This document shows positions 13,048 to 24,673 of a stretch of 64,000 nt of DNA, one piece after another (the stretch's first letter is position 1; every line of letters starts with the position of its first letter). A program made the translations under genes and the position numbers. The notes under the pieces were generated by a model. That model did no database searches. It saw only the letters and a program-made list of their open reading frames with translations, and was not told the DNA's origin. Origin of the DNA: Laguncularia racemosa (taxonomy: Eukaryota; Streptophyta; Magnoliopsida; Myrtales; Combretaceae); assembly GCA_037954665.1 (NCBI GenBank), contig JBBMOL010000039.1:2976001-3040000 (forward strand), given 5' to 3'.

Positions 13048-13731
13048 ATGTATGGTATGAAACTCATGGATAAAGAGGAATATCTTTATTGTATGTATGT
13101 ATTACTTGTGGATGGATTGTGAAAGGATGTTTATGAATGTGATGTGTGAAGATGTTTATGATGAAATTGTGTATCGGTTAAAGATTGTGAAAGATAAATA
13201 AAATTATGTATGAATATTATAATGCATCTTGCATGTGTTATTACTTTTGGCATAGCATGCCCGTGTGTGTGTGTAGATATGAATTGTACTGAGCATTAGC
13301 TCACCCCTTGTGAGAAATTAGTTTTTAGTTGCAAATGCTATAAGAGAAATTGTAAGATATGTTGAAAACCTAAAGGAAAAACTCAAGATCAAAACAATGA
13401 AGAGAATGTAGAATACATCTATTATGATTACTAGTAGATAAACTAAGGAAAGACATATTAAATTTTTTATTTAGTCATTTGAGAATTTCTATTGTAAGTG
13501 AATGTTAATCGCTTTTACTGTTAAATTTAAGAAGAATGCTGATGGCTTATTATTGAGAATGGAAAATTTCATTAATCTCTATTATGTAACAGATGATTTA
13601 TGATTATTACCAAGAATACATGAATGTGAGTATTTAAAGAATAATAGTGATTGAGCCTTTACATGTCTTCAAGAAATGAGGACACGTAACGGGCCGTAGC
13701 ATACCCAGGTTTTGAGGCGTTACAGCTTAGG

Positions 13732-13743
13732 TGGTATCAAAGC
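13732..13743 (+). other. Primer-binding site, initiator tRNA-Met type
   Basis: TGGTATCAAAGC lies 8 bp after the LTR end GTTACA (13724). It differs at one base from the canonical plant iMet PBS TGGTATCAGAGC. It primes minus-strand cDNA synthesis in functional relatives. Confidence 0.85.
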
Positions 13744-14158
13744 ATAAGTTAATGATCCTTAAAAGCTTAGGCTTTGATAAAATGAATGTAAGTTTGTGAT
13801 CTTTAGTGCTTAAGTTAATGAATTTATAAATTGCATAAGTTTGATGATTGTTAGAATTAAGTGAGGATCAATAGTATAAGTTCAAATAATAGGAAGTAAG
13901 TCGTGATCATGGGATGAATTAGGTATTAGATTTGTAGGATAAAGATATATATCGAGAGTGGTTAGAAAATGGGACTAATATTATTGACTTGTGAACCCCT
14001 TCAGTAATATTGAAAATGTCATGTTTAAATTTTTCATACTCTAAGGAATATATATATAATTCTATATCATTCCTCACTATTATATTTTATTTTATAGAAT
14101 GAGAATTTTAAGACTAGGATCATCCTTAAGAGCTGGAGGTGATGCTCTTGATAAAAGA

Positions 14159-15360
14159 ATGCCCCCTAAAGCTCCTCATCAAGGACAAAGAGGGAATGAG
14201 GTGAGTGTTATATAAATTCTAGAGGCTATCAATACTCTAATAGGAGTAGTGGCACGGTAGCAACAATAGATACAGGACATACAAGTGCTAAACATGAGAC
14301 AGGCCTAGATGATGGGAGAGATTAGAGAGAGGCCAGCTGGAGAAATGGGTCAACACTGTTTTGTTATAATGGTTAGGGAATTCAAGCCTAAGTTTAGCGA
14401 TCCATTGGATGTTGAATAGTGGATCGATGAACTAGAAAAGACTTTTGAAGCACCGGGGACACTTGAAGATAAAAAGGTGAAATATGTTGTGTATCTATTG
14501 AGAGGCTCAGCTTCTGAATGGTGATTGAGTGTTTCCAAACTCACCATAGGGGTGATCACTTAGGATAGGTTTAAAGATATGTTATATGAGCAGTACTTCC
14601 CAACCACCATTAGGGAGAGAATGTAGGCATCATACAATAGTTGCTACCAGGGAAAGAGATTAGTACATGAATATGAGACAAGGCTCAACCATCTGATGAA
14701 GTTCATGCCACCTACATTCAGAGCTGATGAGAAGTCCATAGCGTATTGGTATGTGTTAGGATTAAAGCCCACATTCCATCATGCCTTCCAATCGAAAACC
14801 TACTCGAAAGCTGTAAATAAGGAAAAACTTTTATAACAGGGTTACAAGAGAACTAACAAGATGAGAACTTGGGGAATGGGAGTGGCATTAGGAAAAAGAC
14901 CTGTTTAAAATACTATCACTCAAGATAAGGGCAAAAGGCCTCACACATTGCAAACCAGATCTATAGTCATAACAGCACCTTTCTCCCAAGCGAAAACCTT
15001 ATATGTGGGATAAAGTAACAAGTGTGGAAGATGTTATAGGCCACACAAGCTAAATGAATGCAAATGGCTAGAGGATGCCTGTTTCTCATGTCAGTGTGGA
15101 AGATGTTATGGGCCACACAAGCTAAATGAATGCAAATGGCTAGAGGATGCCTGTTTCTCATGTAGGAAGACATGACACAGCAACAAAACCTATTAGGAGA
15201 TGTCAATCCCATTGACATTTTGCTTCTTTTGCAAACAAAGGGGTCATAGGATGGTGGATTGCCCAGAAAACAGAAAACAAAATGTACAGCTAGCCCCAAT
15301 AGCAAGAGACCAAACTAAGACTAATAATAGCAGACCTCAACAAGCAAGGCCAAGGTAAAG
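14159..15360 (+). pseudogene. gag (capsid/nucleocapsid) pseudogene of the Ty3/gypsy element
   Basis: An ATG at 14159 opens MPPKAPHQGQRGNE, a usual plant gypsy gag start. The capsid region follows with phrases such as DPLDVE, KVKYVVYLLRGSASEW, YEQYFPTTIRERM and YETRLNHLMKFMP, characteristic of the retrotransposon gag family. The nucleocapsid part has a full CCHC knuckle CFFCKQRGHRMVDC at about 15219-15261, preceded by a cysteine-rich motif present twice. Several in-frame stops (for example after DPLDVE and after ASEW) disable it. In intact relatives the product packages element RNA in cytoplasmic particles. Confidence 0.85.
15022..15165 (+). repeat. In-frame 72-bp tandem duplication in gag cysteine motif
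   Basis: The 72-base block starting GTGTGGAAGATGTTAT at 15022 is repeated from 15094 with about one substitution. It adds exactly 24 codons and duplicates a motif beginning CGRCY and ending CFSC. Confidence 0.9.
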
Positions 15361-15433
15361 GGCACCAGCACGAGCATTTGCATTACAAAGACAGGACACT
15401 CTAGATATAGAGACCTTAGTAAGTACACTATTA

Positions 15434-15820
15434 GTGAATTTTGCTAAAGCATATGTGTTGTTTGACAATAGTGCATCACATTCATGTATATCTGATGCAT
15501 TTAGAAGTAAATATAATGTATGTAAAGAAATGCTAAATGTTATATTGAGGTTGAGTACTCTTATGGCTATGGGTAAAGCATTGAACCAAATATGTAGAAA
15601 GGTCTATATAAAAGTGCAAGGTAGAATATTCTTTATAAATCTTCTAGTGTTAGACATGACCAATTTCAATGTAATTTTGGGAATGGATTGGTTAATCAAA
15701 CATCATGCAATAATAGATTTTCATGATATGACCATTCATTTCCATACGCTAGAAGGAAAAAAATTTAAGTTTAAACTGGAAACTTATAAACCAACAGGAT
15801 TGCCAACTTATAAACTGTAG
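15434..15820 (+). pseudogene. Retroelement aspartic protease domain
   Basis: A 128-codon open stretch carries the retropepsin-like start VLFDNSASHSCIS and the later LGMDWL motif that closes the domain in plant gypsy elements. The catalytic aspartate is present, but the usual D-S/T-G triad reads D-N-S, so activity is doubtful. It lies between gag and RT in the same polyprotein direction and would have cut the Gag-Pol precursor. A TAG ends the frame at 15818-15820, before RT. Confidence 0.85.
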
Positions 15821-15829
15821 GGTAAAAGT

Positions 15830-16790
15830 ATGATGGCATCAGTAGCAATTGAAGCTAAAGAGGTGATGGAAATTGAGAGAGTAAAGGTAATGAAGGAATT
15901 TACTAGAGCATTTTTAGATGACATGCTCGGTTTACCTCCTGTAAGGGAGATTGAATTCATCATAGATATAATGTCTGGTATGACTCCCATATCATATGGC
16001 ACCCACAAAGTTGAAAGAACTAAATGATCAAATAGAGGAGCTATTAGATAAGAAGTTTATCAGACCAAGTGTCTCACCTTGAGGTGTGCCGGTATTATTT
16101 GTGAAGAAGAAAGACAATAGCATGTGATTATGTATAGACTACCAAGAGTTGAATAAGGTTACAACTAAAAACAAATACCCTCTCCCAAGGATTAATAACA
16201 TGTTTAATCAATTACAAGGAGCTTAAGTCTTCTAAAAAATAGATTTGAGATCTAGGTACCATCAATTGAGGATTAAGGAGGAGGACATTTAGAAGACCAC
16301 TTTCAAAACTAGATATGGGCATTATAAGTTCCGAGTAATGCCTTTTGGACTCACAAATACACCGATGGCTGTCATGAATTTAATGAACCGCATATTTAGG
16401 GAATACTTGGACAATTTTGTCATCGTGTTCATAGATGACATTTTAATATACTCTAGAAATGAAGAAGATCACAAGCAACACTTGAAGGTAGTATTAAACA
16501 AATTGCAAGCAAAAAAGTTGTACGCCAAGTTTAAGAAATGTGAGTTCAAGCTAAAGCAAGTTACCTTTTTGAGACAAGTGATTAGTAAGGATGAATTGTC
16601 TGTAGATCTTAAAAAGATAAGTGTTGTAAATGAATGGCCCAGGCTAAAGATCATAACCGAAATTAGAAGTTTCTTGGGGTTAGAAGGATACTACAGAAGA
16701 TTTGTGGAAGGATTCTCTAAACCGGCAACCTCTTTGATCAAGTTAACTCAAAAAGGAGTAAAGTTTGTATAGGATGACTGATGTGAAGCA
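15830..16790 (+). pseudogene. Reverse transcriptase domain (Ty3/gypsy)
   Basis: Reading across frame changes, the usual blocks appear in order: EFTRAFLDDMLGLPP, LLDKKFIRPSVSP, PVLFVKKKDNS, CIDYQELNKVT, KYPLPRIN, MPFGLTN, and the catalytic FIDDILIYS (F/Y-x-D-D box) near 16432. The thumb/connection follows with FLGLEGYYRRFVEGFSKP. Stops occur after KFIRPSVSP, after KKKDNSM and at 16770-16772, and the first part is frameshifted near 16020. The longest continuous piece is 16338-16772. In relatives this makes cDNA from the element RNA. Confidence 0.95.
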
Positions 16791-16799
16791 AGCTTCATA

Positions 16800-17215
16800 A
16801 CATTGAAGGAGAGATTAACTTCTACATCTGTACTTGCACTACTAGTCAATGGTGAAGAATTTGTGGTGCATAATGATGCCTCTATATAACGGCTCGGATG
16901 TGTGTTGATGTAGAATGATAGGGTGATTGCTTACACATCTAGGTAGTTGAAGCCTTATGAGAAGAATTACCCAACACATGATTTGGAATTAGCAGCCGTG
17001 GTATTTGCACTCTAGTTATGAAGACATTACTTGTATGGGGAGAAGTGTAGAATATTCACATATCACAAAAGCCCCAAGTACTCATTTACCCAGAAAGAGC
17101 TAAATATGAGAGAAAGACGTTGGCTATAGCTAATAAAAGACTATGACTTAGACGTTCAGTATCAACCCAAAAAGGCAAACGTATTTGCTTATGCACTTAG
17201 TAGAAAAAAGCATGG
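16800..17215 (+). pseudogene. RNase H domain of the Ty3/gypsy polyprotein
   Basis: Phrases FVVHNDAS, RVIAYTSR, KNYPTHDLELAAVVFAL, RHYLYGEKC and DYDLDVQYQPKKANVFAYALS follow one another as in gypsy RNase H. The first catalytic aspartate region (expected S/T-D-A-S) reads HNDAS and keeps D. Several stops interrupt the frame (after HNDASI, VLM and TSR). It would degrade the RNA strand of the RNA:DNA hybrid. Confidence 0.85.
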
Positions 17216-17449
17216 TAATCTAACAACACCGATCACAACTTAAAAGAAAATATTAAAAGATATGCATAAATTAAACTTGGAGATTATGACTCATGAAATT
17301 AGAGCTAGACTTGATAGCCTACAAATACAGCCAGTGTTAATCGGTAAAATAAAGGCTACACAAGTTGAAGATAAGGGAATATAAGAAATAAAGAAGAGAA
17401 CGGAAGAGGGAAGGGCTATAGAATTTAATGAAGATACAGAGAGGGTGTT

Positions 17450-18290
17450 GACATAGGCTATGTGTGCCAAGTATAGATGAACTGAAGAAAGACATATTGA
17501 AGGAGGCACACTATTCTGGGTAGTCTATGCACCCTGGAAGTACTAAGATGTATAAAGACTTGAAGAACTATTATTGGTAAAGGAATATGAAGAGAGAAGT
17601 GATTGATTATATATCTAAGTGTATGACCCGCCAACAGATCAAGATAGAACATCAGAAACTCACTAGCATGTTACAACCTTTACCTATACTAGAATGGAAA
17701 TGGAAATGTGTGACTATGGACTTTTTCATAGCACTACCCTAATTGGTAACCAAATTGGACACAGTTTGGGTAATTATGGATCGACTTACAAAATTGGCTC
17801 GCTTCATACTAATAGGTACTGGGTATAAACTAGAGAAGCTGACACAAATTTACATCAAAGAAATTATAAGGTTGCATGGGATGCCGATCTCCATAGTGTT
17901 AGATAAAGATACAAGATTTATGGGGAGGTTTTGGAATAGTCTACACAAAGCTTTAGGGACAAAGCTACAATTTAGTACGACTTTTCACCCACAAACGGAT
18001 GGTCAGTTAAAGCAAAAAATTCAGATATTGGAGGATATGTTAAAGACATGTGCATTAGACTTAGGTGAAAATTGGGATGAGCATCTACCCTTAAAGGAGT
18101 TTGCCTACAACAACAATTATTAAGCTACTATCCAAATGGCACCATATGAGGTGTTGTATGGAAGAAGGTGCCAATCACTGTTACATTGGGATGAGGTGGG
18201 TGAGAAACAAATATTAGGAACTGATCTAGTACACAATGCAGTAAACAAAGTGAGAAGAAGATACCCAGAACCCTTCAGTGATTCGGGTAA
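17450..18290 (+). pseudogene. Integrase pseudogene, catalytic residue lost and C-terminus deleted
   Basis: The N-terminal zinc-binding region is visible (EAHYSG, MHPGSTKMYKDLKNYYW, then SKCMTRQQIK), but the second cysteine of the HHCC set reads R. The core has MDFF (first D), a long open piece from 17743 with LDKDTRF (second D) and FHPQTDGQ, after which the usual catalytic glutamate position is lysine (QLKQK). It continues through LPLKEFAYNNNY and APYEVLYGRRC. The typical C-terminal barrel and chromodomain are missing, and the sequence jumps near 18260 to the short tail before the polypurine tract. Confidence 0.9.
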
Positions 18291-18313
18291 TTTTCAAGGA
18301 TGAAAATCCTTGT

Positions 18314-18326
18314 AAGAGGAAGAGAA
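18314..18326 (+). other. Polypurine tract
   Basis: AAGAGGAAGAGAA directly precedes the 3' LTR start TGTAA at 18327. This is the expected plus-strand priming site. Confidence 0.85.
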
Positions 18327-19078
18327 TGTAAATACATGAGTAATATAATATAATATATATAATAAAAATGCAGTTAATATTAATATTGTAAATAATCTAA
18401 AAAGATTGGGAGTAATTTGGTAATTCAGACAAAGACTACATTTAAGCCGTTATAAACCCTATTAACCTTTTTCCTCCCTTTACATCTCACAAAACCCTAT
18501 AACCTTCTTGTGTGAACCCATAGAGAAGGAGACAAGCCTTTTTTCCACCACTAGCTTATTGAATAACGATAAGTACATAGATCAACAATTATAAATCGTG
18601 ATTTACATATGTATATAGTAGCGTTAGGAGTAATGAATTAAGATCATTTACAGGTCAAGATTAATCCTTGCTATATAAGGTTTGAAGCAAGCACTTTAAG
18701 TACATCAATCATGATTCGGGTCAAGTAAGTGTAACTACTAGTGTATTATATTGTAAATTTTATGTTAAATAGATCAATTAGGTTGAATTGATTAAAAATC
18801 AAGCCGATGGATAGATTTACAAAGTGTACAGTGAGAGACACGGCCTCCTAGTACGACCCTGTTGAAGACCTAAAGTGAACTGAGAGATACAGAGCCTCCC
18901 AATACGACCATGTTGGAACCGTATTGAAAATCCAAAGTAAACAGAGAGATATACAGCCTCTCAACACAACTGTGTTGAAAACAAAAATTCAACATGACCT
19001 CTCAACATAATCATGTTTAGGTCATGTTGATGAACAGTGAATAGAGAAAGACATGACCTTTTAACATGACCATGTTTA

Positions 19079-19109
<31 letters not shown>

Positions 19110-19862
19110 AATATATACGGCCTTTGACATGATCGTGTACTACCCCATATTCAACTACACGACTTCCAACATGACCGTATTGAGTTGAAACGTATCTATT
19201 TTCCTTTTAATATTTATAAGAATATGATTCTAAAAGCAAATAATTTGAATCATATATAAGTTTGGAAGAATTGTAAAGCTAGAAAAGTATAAGACGAACC
19301 AAGTTTTGCAAAGTCAAGTATGTGTATACCATGTTTGTTAGTTGTGCTTGATAAATTAGATTTTTGTATATGGGCTTAATAATATTATAAATGAACCTAA
19401 TTATGTGTACATGTGATTGTGAACTGCTAGGTCCAAGATACCGAGTGTGGGTCAGTGTTCTTGGGGTGGCACCCCGATGATCAATATGTGACGTTGTCCC
19501 TATTAGAGTTATGTATCGAAATGATCCAAGTCTTATGTGGAAGGTTGTATGTAGAGGGCTATGTTGAAATGTTATGATGTAAAAGGTTGTAACGTGTATT
19601 GTGAAAGGTTATAGTGCATAGACTCATGGACAATGGGGAGTACCCACTGTCATATATATATTATGTATGGTTGTGGAAGGTCAATGTATGAAGATTCATA
19701 GATTCATGGACAGTAAGGTATCACCACTATCATATATATATTATTATTATATATGGTTGTAGAAGGTTGATATGTGAGGACTCATGAACTCGGGGATATT
19801 AGGAAGTACCCACTGTAATATATATATTATTATTATGTATGGTAAGAGACACTTTATCATGT

Positions 19863-19895
<33 letters not shown>

Positions 19896-20516
19896 TGCTT
19901 ATGGATGAATTATGAAAGGATGTTTATGAATGTGATGTGTGAAGATATTTATGATGAGATCGTGTGTCGACTAATGATTGTGAATGATAAATAATATTAT
20001 GTATGAATATTATAATGCATCTTAAATGTGTTATTGCTTCTGGCATGGCATGTGTGTGTGTGTGCATAGGTATGCATTGTACTAGGCATTAGCTTACCCC
20101 TCGTGAGAAATTTTTTTTTTAAGTTATAGATGCTATAGGAGAGATTATAGGATATATTGAAAACCTGAGGGAAACAACTCAAGATTAGAACAATAAAGAG
20201 AATGTAGAATACGTCTATTACAATGACTAATAGATAGACTAAGAAAAGACATGTTAAATTTTTTATTTAGTCATTTGAGAATTTCTATTGTAAGTGAATG
20301 TTAATCACTTCCGCTGTTTGAGAAGAATGTTGATGACTTATTATTGAGAATGGGAAATTTCATTAATCTCTGTTATGTAACAGATGATTTATGATTATTA
20401 TCAAGAGTACAGGAATATGAGTATTTGGAGAATAGTGGTGATTGGCCCTTTACGTGTCTTCAAAAAATGAAAACACATGGTGGGTCGTAGTATACCCCGA
20501 GTTTTGGGGCGTTACA
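18327..20516 (+). repeat. 3' LTR of the Ty3/gypsy element
   Basis: It starts TGTAA after the polypurine tract and ends GTTACA at 20516, a perfect 5-bp terminal inverted repeat, and is 2190 bp long. The part from about 18956 aligns with the 5' LTR. It contains a palindromic motif array (18840-19180), a (GA)n run (19085-19109) and three subrepeats of about 85 bp around 19620-19850. It is followed directly by LINE RNase H coding sequence, so the boundary is supported on both sides. Confidence 0.9.
19085..19109. repeat. (AG)n microsatellite in 3' LTR
   Basis: An uninterrupted AG run. The corresponding position of the 5' LTR has poly-A and AT runs instead. Confidence 0.9.
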
Positions 20517-20782
20517 ACTATCTTGTGGCAGGATTTTCTAAACCAATTGTAGAAACATCCCCTCTTGAAGCTGAATTAGGGGGAATTGCACTAAGACTCC
20601 AATTGGCTCAATCTTTCTCCTTTTCTACTTTGCTTTTATTTACTGATTTTATAGAAGCTATTATTATTTTACATGATATGGCTTCGAATGACGAGTTTCT
20701 CCATGATATGATAATTGTTTACAAGGAAAGCTTGAAATAGTTTCAAAAGATTAAATTACAAAGCACTTACAGAAAAAACAAC
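20517..20782 (+). pseudogene. LINE RNase H-like domain, left half
   Basis: An open frame reads NYLVAGFSKPIVE, then SPLEAELGGIALRLQLA, LLLFTDFIEAI and a stop after KESLK (about 20740), continuing as a degraded frame to STYRKNN at 20782. The pattern (SPLEAEL..AL, a D in strand 4, then the end of the domain) fits the RVT_3 RNase H-like domain at the C-terminus of plant LINE ORF2. The frame resumes at 24679 after the nested LTRs. Its left part was lost or displaced by the Ty3/gypsy insertion at 20516. Confidence 0.75.
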
Positions 20783-21403
20783 TGTAACAACATCATAACT
20801 CACCACTTTTTTCTACAGTATAGTGACACGCAAAGATTCTTATTTATATTTGTAACTTTCAAACCTATTTAATTTCCAACTTCAAAATAATGTAACTTCT
20901 CCAATGAATAAAAATTAATGACTCATAAGAAAGTCATTTCAACCACAACTATAACTATAATTAAACGGTAGTATTGATTCAATTCCATAGCTAAATCTCA
21001 ATTTTCACAAAGTATTAAGAGCCCTAAACAACTAAGTCTATCAACTATAAACTTCCAATAAATTCATCACTATGTTCCATCAAAAAATCCCAATTTAACC
21101 TCACTACTTGTCACCATAATAGTAGTAATAATCTCTCTCATCCTCATCCTAATAGTAATAATATATATTTCTAAATTCGTCGTACTTCACATATTCATTG
21201 TATCCACCTACAACTATAAAAAGAAAAGGGTTGAGCCTAAGCTCAATACGTGAGTACCATAATTATAAGCACATCTCATCTAGATCACAATATACACACA
21301 GAAGAATGCAACATTAATATCACAAACAATTTATTTATTATCTTTTATTTAGTTGTAAACTATCATAAGAGTACTCATGACCTTGCCACACCATATATAG
21401 TGT

Positions 21404-21424
21404 ATGTGTGTGTGTGTGTGTGTG
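21404..21424. repeat. (TG)n microsatellite
   Basis: A short uninterrupted TG run in the left part of the antisense solo LTR. Confidence 0.9.
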
Positions 21425-21775
21425 GATCCTAGGTTAGGAACTGCTACTGCGAACCCCAACTTTTAAAATGATATTGGGAATTGCCACTACAAACCCTAAT
21501 ACCCCTAAAAGTCTACCATAGGTCACTTCAATATAAGACTTAACTAGGGACAACATCGCATACCAATCATTAAGGTACCCCCTAAAGATTTGCCATTATA
21601 GATCCCTAGGTTCACAAGCACCATAGACATTTAAGTCCAATTGTAATACACAGTTTTGTAAAATATATATAACATAATTATTAAGTAAAAAAATAATATA
21701 AAAAATATAAGATTGAGGGCAATTTTGCAAATAAGGTTAAGAGATAAGGGCAAAGTCGTCTTTTCTTGGCTAGAC

Positions 21776-21782
21776 TATAAAA
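21776..21782 (+). promoter_or_regulatory. TATA box of the inner LTR
   Basis: TATAAAA lies about 135 bp from the LTR start and about 30 bp before a pyrimidine-rich stretch ('gagtttctcttttgctc'), as expected for an LTR promoter driving retroelement RNA. Activity is not known. Confidence 0.55.
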
Positions 21783-22189
21783 GCCCAGAACTCACCTAGA
21801 GTTTCTCTTTTGCTCATTTGCACATCCACCTATTCTAGAAACCTAAAGAGAGAGAGACACCCTTTAAGAGAACTAAGGTGGCCTAAAGGGACACCACGAG
21901 ACTAATCAAACAGGTAAAGATTTTAATTAGAAAAAGGTTTATTCTAACTATAGATACACAATCACATATTTAACTTTGATATGTTTATAGGAATCAAATT
22001 AGAGGACGGATTGAAACAAGCACAGAAGTCACCCAATTCTAGAACTTAATTTTATATTAGATTTGGCAAATAAAATGATTAATTAGACTAAAAATCATAG
22101 AAATTAGGATTTAGAACGAATTAGAGAAGGAAAATTAGGGTTCGTGATGAACAGTGGGGTATACGATCAAGTACACACCTATATACTTG

Positions 22190-22420
22190 CCCGTATAGGA
22201 ATACAAAGGGAAACAATAAGGTAGACGGCCTTAAGTACGACCGTGTACCTAGGCGTGTTGACGTAGGAACATACACGGCCACAAGCATGGCCATGTACCT
22301 AGGCATAATGAAGTTTGAACGTAGATGGCCATAAGTACGGCCATATACTTAGGTATGTTGGATTAAAAATCTTACAGAAGGGTATATAGTCATTAGCACA
22401 ACCGTGCTCCAAGCCGTGCT
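22190..22420. repeat. Palindromic 'cacggccxxagtacgaccgtgt' array in inner LTR
   Basis: Three or four units with spacing of about 60-65 bases, each holding a GGCC..GACCGTGTACCTAGG-like core. This array is related to those at 640-905, 11160-11640, 18840-19180 and 23925-24150. Confidence 0.7.
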
Positions 22421-24673
22421 CCCTTATGTAGCTCCTTCCTTAGCCATATTATGTAAGAAGATGTTATAGTTGATTCTAACTTAATTTATTCTAATTCCAA
22501 AGTACAAATTAAGCATGAAAATACTTTGGAGAAGGGAATTATACAACTAGAAAAGATGTAGTAAATTAAGTAAACCAAGATTACTTATAGGATCAAACTA
22601 AGTGTAGTTCCTTGTAATTGAACGAGGTTACTTACTCTTGTTAAAGACAAGCAAGATTGTAATAGGAACAGCTGTATAGGTATGTGTTTACCTTGCTTAC
22701 TGTATGTGGTTGCTACGTAGTAATTTAATGAATTGTATGTGAGATAATTAATTTGTAAAATGTTATATGAATTGGAAGACATATGTTACTTGTGCTTAGC
22801 TCGGTCTAGGGGCCCGTAGTGGCAATTTCCTAAAAGGGTACCTCGATAATCGATATGTCGTGTTGTTCCTAGTGAAGTTATGTATTGAAATTATTTAAGG
22901 TAGATTAGGGTTAAACGGGGTTTGTAGTAGTAGTTCCCATTAGGACTATATCTATGTATAAATACGGTATGTGTACTAAGGTCATGAATATCCCTACGTT
23001 GTATGCAAGTTAATGATGATATATATATACAACTTGATGAATGGATGTGTTATAGGTATTGTTGCATATATGCCCATGAAAATGATATTATGTGGCATGT
23101 GCATGTGGGTGTAGTATTCACATATTAAGCTTAAGTTCACCCCTCTTCTTATATTTTTTTTTTTAGTTGTAGGTGAGAATGATAAACACGTCAAATATGA
23201 TGAACATGGGAAATTAATGGAACATTATATAGATGAGTATGGAAAAGAGCATTATTATTATGTAGAGGACGAGTGATGGAAATTTTGAAGGAAATTAATT
23301 TGAATTTTAGTGGTTGAACTGGAAATAAGGAGATGTTAGTAGACTCCTAGTTATGTTAAATATTATATAAGAATGGATGTTTATTTTGGGATTGTATGAA
23401 ATAATGAGGATTAGAATGACACACTTGAGAGTCATTTGTTTTATGTTATCGATATTACATTTTTATGAATGTTAATGTAGATGAACAGGTTTTGAAGTGT
23501 TATAGAGTTTTAAAGCCTTAGTGTGTCACTATGTAATTGTGACACGTAGTTGGCCGTAATGTTCCAAGTTTTGGAAAATTACACCAATATTAATTATATT
23601 CATTTATTTTATTAAGAGAACAACTATAAACAGTAAACACGATAAACACATACCTGGAAAAACGATTTCAAATTCTACTTGTATGCAATTATCAAGTATC
23701 TAATTATCCAAAAAATCATCAAGTATCTTAAGACCTATCATATAATAACAAGTTGAACTTAGTTCTATCCTACAACATGATCTAAGTTCATTAAGTTGTT
23801 TAACTAAGAGTTTATTGCTTATTTCCCTTCCACAATGCTTTACTATAAGTAAAATTAGCTTAAAACTGAAGAAAAACTGAAATAATAGTAAGAAAGAAGT
23901 GTTTTAGATTAACACTATCATGTATGTAGCCATGTAGAAGAACATGTGTAGGAACATGGCCGTATAGATGGCTGTGTAACTGTCTGTACAAAAAGCTTTT
24001 TCAGCATACCTAAGTGCACAATCATGTACTTGATCACGTACTTCAACACGAACAGGTATACACTCATGTACCAAATTATGTACCCCCTTTATTGCATAAA
24101 GCCTCTCTCCAACTCAACACAACTAGGTACATGCCCTTGTATCTAACCATGTATCCCTTGTTTTGAAAATTTTCCTCTTCTTCTCCACCAAACTATATTC
24201 TAATCCTAATTTTTATGTATCCAAACAAAATTACTTCATTCCAATTACAAAATTTACACTTTTACATGAAGAATAAACACTTACTTGCTTCAATTTAGGG
24301 TTGAGATCCCAATATTGCCTAATTCCACAACTTTGGCTTGTTCCTTCTCACTTCTTGTTCCTCAAACTATCAACACTTGATCCACACGATACTCAAATAA
24401 AAAAAAATTAAGACCTAAATAATTCTATGATGATGATGAAGAATCTTACCTAGCCAAAACATGTTGATCTTATAGAAACAAGCTAGGTTACATTTTGTGT
24501 CTATGAAAGCTTTTGAAGTGTCTAATGTACATAATGGAAAAAGAGAAGACAAAGAGGTCATAAAGGGGCTCAAGTACCTTGACTTTAAAAAGATTAAAAT
24601 ATTCCTATTAGTAAAGTCGTACTATTTTTCTTGTCATTATGTTTGGCTTACTTTATTTTTTTTATATATTACA

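Larger units (their letters stand above)
11163..13724 (+). repeat. 5' LTR, truncated at its left end and interrupted by a MITE
   Basis: It aligns with the 3' LTR from about 18956 to 20516, sharing the palindromic motif array, 'tacggcctttg' block, 'gttttgcaaagtcaagta' block, three subrepeats around 'gagtacccact' and the terminal GGCGTTACA. About 630 bp at the left end are missing. It carries a 131-bp-period duplication and a 736-bp insertion not present in the 3' LTR, plus an expanded AT microsatellite. The LTRs differ at many positions, so the insertion is old. Confidence 0.8.
11163..20516 (+). mobile_element. Degenerate Ty3/gypsy LTR retrotransposon
   Basis: Order is 5' LTR, PBS, gag, protease, reverse transcriptase, RNase H, integrase, polypurine tract, 3' LTR, which is the Ty3/gypsy order with integrase last. 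All coding regions carry stop codons and frameshifts. The sequence before the 3' LTR ('attttcaaggatgaaaatcc') is the form commonly seen after the chromodomain in plant chromoviruses, but no chromodomain is left between integrase and this point, so an internal deletion near 18260 is likely. Assignment to a Tekay/Del-like chromovirus is inference. The element lies in a LINE remnant that continues to its right. The left insertion junction is lost. Confidence 0.9.
21642..23583 (+). mobile_element. Sense solo LTR nested in the antisense LTR
   Basis: It runs from TGTAATACAC at 21642 to GGAAAATTACA at 23583, flanked by the 5-bp duplication CCAAT (21637-21641 and 23584-23588). It is 1942 bp, nearly the same length as the LTR it interrupts and similar to it in reverse orientation, so both belong to one family. 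It has a TATA box near 21776, a pyrimidine-rich leader, the palindromic 'acggcc..gaccgtgtacctagg' array at 22190-22420 and a 'ttaagttcacccct' block near 23128. Confidence 0.9.
20783..24673 (-). mobile_element. Antisense solo LTR, split by a second solo LTR
   Basis: It begins TGTAAC at 20783 and ends TATTACA at 24673, flanked by the 5-bp duplication ACAAC (20778-20782 and 24674-24678). Removing it rejoins the LINE RNase H frame without a shift, which confirms both ends. Excluding the inner insertion (21642-23588) it is about 1.94 kb. Orientation is inferred from antisense copies of segments that are sense in the inner LTR (for example the block at 21510-21620 versus 22790-22900). No internal retroelement domain lies inside, so it is a solo LTR left by LTR-LTR recombination. 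Confidence 0.85.

Noticed and set aside
13681..13743. Possible tRNA gene next to the PBS-like sequence
   Set aside because: Only the 12-base 3'-end complement is present at the LTR edge; no cloverleaf could be drawn, so it is a primer-binding site.
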